Shown: positions 61,615-64,000 of the stretch, in pieces | Position numbering within the stretch: position 1 is the stretch's first letter | Layout of the letters: each line of letters starts with the position of its first letter | NCBI RefSeq assembly: GCF_000421745.1 | Contig: NZ_ATXP01000004.1 | Coordinates: 124,001-188,000 of the forward strand | From: Nesterenkonia alba DSM 19423 | Lineage (GTDB): Bacteria; Actinomycetota; Actinomycetes; Actinomycetales; Micrococcaceae | Direction: 5' to 3' | Length of the DNA: 64,000 bases | Notes under the pieces: model-generated | Told to the model about the DNA's origin: nothing | The model's input: the letters and a program-made list of their open reading frames with translations, nothing else | Databases searched by the model: none | Made by a program: the position numbers and the translations under genes

Positions 61615-64000
61615 ATGAGCTCACCGGCCGAACGCTACGCACAATCCCGCCGGCGAGCCGCCGAGGCGAAGACCCGGCTTGGTGCCTTCCGCGCGGAACA
61701 GGCCTTCGAACTTGATCCCTTCCAGTTGGAGGCCTGCCGGCACCTCGAGGCCGGCAAAGCGGTCCTTGTGGCTGCTCCCACTGGAGCGGGGAAGACGATC
61801 GTGGGGGAGTTTGCCGTCTACTTGGCCCTGGCCACGGGCAAGAAGGCTTTCTACACCACACCCATTAAGGCGCTGAGTAATCAGAAGTACCAGGAACTGG
61901 TGGCCGACTACGGGTCCGAGCGGGTTGGGCTGCTGACTGGTGATACGTCGATTAACTCCGAAGCCGACGTCGTGGTGATGACCACTGAGGTCCTGCGCAA
62001 TATGCTCTACCAGGATTCAGCGACTTTGCAGGATCTGGGCTTTGTGGTGATGGACGAGGTCCACTACCTTGCCGACCGGTTCCGGGGGGCGGTGTGGGAG
62101 GAAGTCATCATCCACCTGCCGGAACGGGTTCAGGTGGCAGCGCTTTCGGCCACGGTGTCCAATGCCGAGGAATTCGGCGATTGGCTCGACACGGTGCGTG
62201 GGGAGACCGCTGTGGTGGTCTCCGAGCACCGGCCGGTGCCGTTGTGGCAGCACATGATGGTCGATCACCGTCTCTTTGACCTCTTTGTCATCACCGAAGA
62301 GTCCAACACCGCACCGGAGTCCACTCAGGTCGTCAACCCGGAACTGCAGCGGCTGATCCAATACCAGCAGGCGCCTGAGTCGCGGCGTTCTGGCGGCCAC
62401 CGCGGCCGGGGACGTGGGCGCCGCGGACCGCGCCGGCAGTTTGGCTCCAGTGGTAAAGATGTCTCGAGGTTGTCGGGTTCCCCGGTGGGGGCCCGGAGGT
62501 TGAGCCGGCCGAAGATGATCCGGACACTGGATCGTGAGGGTCTGCTGCCTTGTATTGCGTTTATCTTCTCGCGGGCCGGATGTGAGGCCGCCGTGGAGCA
62601 GTGCCTGCACCAGGGCATACAGCTCACCGATCGGCAGGAGGCCGCGGAGATCGCTTCCCGCGTGGAGGAGATGGGGTGGGAGCTGCCGGCTGAAGATCTC
62701 GCCGTGCTGGGTTTTGATAATTTCCGTGAGGCTCTCATTAATGGCGTGGCCGCTCACCACGCCGGGATGCTTCCGCCGTTTAAGGAGCTGGTGGAGAATC
62801 TCTTTGCCGAAGGGCTACTGAAGGTGGTGTTCGCTACCGAGACCTTGGCCCTGGGTATCAATATGCCGGCTCGAACGGTCGTGTTGGAGAAGCTCGACAA
62901 GTTCAATGGGGAAACCCACGTGGATATCACCCCGGGGGAGTACACCCAGCTGACCGGGCGAGCCGGTCGTCGGGGCATCGATGTCGAGGGTCACGCCGTG
63001 GTGGTGTGGCAGCCGGGTATGGATCCTCGTCAGGTCGCCGGTTTGGCTTCTAAGCGCACCTACCCGCTGAACTCCAGTTTCAGTCCCAGTTACAACATGG
63101 CGGTCAATCTCACGGCCCAGTTCGGACGCCGCCGGGCCCGCACCATTTTGGAGTCCAGCTTTGCCCAGTTCCAAGCGGATAAGTCGGTGGTCGGCTTGGC
63201 GCGGGATGTGGCGAAGCGGCAGTCCTCTCTGGAGGGTTATGAGCGGGCAATGCAGTGTCACCTCGGGGATTTCCGGCAGTACGCCGAGTTGCGTCGTCGG
63301 CTCGCCGAACGGCAGAAGGATCAGGCCAAGGCCCGTACTCGGCAACGACGTCGGGAAGTGGTCCGTGTGCTTGCGGCACTGGAGCCCGGCGACGTCGTTG
63401 ACGTTTCGGGGCGTCGCCGGATGGGCAGGTGCCTGGTGGTGCACTCGGCACCGGAACATGACCCCCGTCCGGCGGTGGTGACCGAGGATGGCAAGCTGCG
63501 CACGCTGACGGTGGAAGACTTCAAACAGCCGCCGGAGGTGATTTCCTCGATTCGGTTGCCGCGTAAACCGCAGGTCAAAGTGCCGAAGATCCGGCGTGAT
63601 TTGGCCAGTTCGATGCGCGCTGCACTGCACGACCGGGTTCCGCCCCGGAAGAACGCACCTAAGCCCGGGTTCGGGTTTGTGGAGCAGGAGACTGCCGAAC
63701 CGGCTGAGGAGATAGAGCAACTGGAGTCTGCGCTGCGTCGGCACCCTTGCCATGCGTGCAGTGATCGGGAGGAGCACGCCCGGTGGGCTGAGCGATGGTG
63801 GGCGTTGCAGCGGGAGACCGACTCGCTCAAAGCCAAAATTGACCGGCGCACCGGCTCCATTGCCAAGACCTTTGACCGGGTGTGCGGTGTCTTATTTGAA
63901 CTGGGACATCTGCAGCCAGCGGATAACGAGCGGTTGCCGAATGCTGATCCGCTGCCGGAGGAGTTCCAGGCTGAGGAATTCATTGTCACCGAGCGGGGAC
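61615..64000 (+). CDS. helY: DEVH-box superfamily 2 helicase HelY, N-terminal part
   Basis: The frame stays open from 61615 to the window edge, 795 codons. It encodes an Mtr4/Ski2-like helicase of the actinobacterial HelY type, thought to act in RNA processing or decay. Visible are Q-motif LDPFQLEACRHLEAGK, Walker A APTGAGKT, DEVHYLADRFRG, SATVSNAEEF, LIFSRAGCE-like FIFSRAGCE, AAHHAGMLP, TETLALGINMPARTVV and QLTGRAGRRGID. An Arg/Gly-rich insert (about residues 258-285) sits between the two RecA domains. The ATG at 61615 has GAAGCGAGG upstream. TAGGGT (61523-61528) and TAAATT (61573-61578) are candidate -10 elements in the 214-base divergent region. Confidence 0.93.
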   Translation, partial: MSSPAERYAQSRRRAAEAKTRLGAFRAEQAFELDPFQLEACRHLEAGKAVLVAAPTGAGKTIVGEFAVYLALATGKKAFYTTPIKALSNQKYQELVADYGSERVGLLTGDTSINSEADVVVMTTEVLRNMLYQDSATLQDLGFVVMDEVHYLADRFRGAVWEEVIIHLPERVQVAALSATVSNAEEFGDWLDTVRGETAVVVSEHRPVPLWQHMMVDHRLFDLFVITEESNTAPESTQVVNPELQRLIQYQQAPESRRSGGHRGRGRGRRGPRRQFGSSGKDVSRLSGSPVGARRLSRPKMIRTLDREGLLPCIAFIFSRAGCEAAVEQCLHQGIQLTDRQEAAEIASRVEEMGWELPAEDLAVLGFDNFREALINGVAAHHAGMLPPFKELVENLFAEGLLKVVFATETLALGINMPARTVVLEKLDKFNGETHVDITPGEYTQLTGRAGRRGIDVEGHAVVVWQPGMDPRQVAGLASKRTYPLNSSFSPSYNMAVNLTAQFGRRRARTILESSFAQFQADKSVVGLARDVAKRQSSLEGYERAMQCHLGDFRQYAELRRRLAERQKDQAKARTRQRRREVVRVLAALEPGDVVDVSGRRRMGRCLVVHSAPEHDPRPAVVTEDGKLRTLTVEDFKQPPEVISSIRLPRKPQVKVPKIRRDLASSMRAALHDRVPPRKNAPKPGFGFVEQETAEPAEEIEQLESALRRHPCHACSDREEHARWAERWWALQRETDSLKAKIDRRTGSIAKTFDRVCGVLFELGHLQPADNERLPNADPLPEEFQAEEFIVTERG

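Overview
The window looks like a chromosomal core segment of a high-GC Gram-positive bacterium (phylum Actinomycetota, most like Micrococcales; genus not assignable from sequence alone). Pointers are the mycothiol gene mshA, a phosphatidylinositol-phosphate synthase next to an Ap4A phosphorylase and thrS, a long-form GAPDH, a HelY-type helicase, a second GyrB-like subunit (ParE) beside sigA, and small actinobacterial families (DUF4191, DUF4192, DUF7455). Nearly all 56 protein genes are housekeeping. No insertion sequence, prophage, CRISPR array or obvious island is visible.

Layout. 1-10.2 kb: partial sulfurtransferase, zapE, ppk2, gnd, cysK-cysE, msrA, thrE, a NIF3 protein, a stand-alone RNase H and yaaA. 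10.3-20.3 kb: RNase P RNA, long GAPDH, ettA, a second ssb, tRNA-Arg(TCT), a DUF2079 membrane protein, mshA, tesB, an unrecognised gene and an N-terminally extended truncated haemoglobin. 20.3-34.5 kb, almost all on the plus strand: rpiB-nei, thrS-HIT-pgsA, yebC-ruvCAB, yajC-secDF and relA, i.e. tRNA charging, lipid headgroup synthesis, recombination, protein export and the stringent response. 34.5-48.8 kb, mostly minus: an AbiEi-like gene, ruvX-alaS, rpsD, DUF4191, lipA-lipB, a membrane-anchored kinase-like protein (plus), then sucB-lpd and pepA. Lipoate synthesis and transfer (LipA, LipB) thus sit next to the lipoylated E2 and the E3 they serve. 48.8-64 kb: PAC2, DUF4192, sigA, DUF7455, parE, ctaB, an aldehyde dehydrogenase with a DUF779 partner, gdhA, an MFS transporter and the start of helY.

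The most informative signals are regulatory. At least a dozen genes start 6-9 bases after a TAnnnT (-10) element, so their mRNAs are probably leaderless. Three matches to the SigH/SigR promoter (GGAAT-N18/19-GTT) lie before msrA, sigA and the PAC2 gene; in msrA an 8-bp inverted repeat frames the promoter exactly. Other candidates are overlapping back-to-back -10 elements at tesB/unknown and glbO/rpiB, a palindrome over the ctaB promoter, a CRP-like site before the aldehyde dehydrogenase, three 16-bp direct repeats between the MFS gene and gdhA, and a GCGTTTTCCACA motif shared by three intergenic regions. Structural oddities include a duplicated 48-bp gnd 3' end, an 18-bp minisatellite inside nei, and an Arg in a normally small-residue position of GdhA. 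I do not see a cassette that would be a new multi-gene system; the regulatory findings are where I would look.
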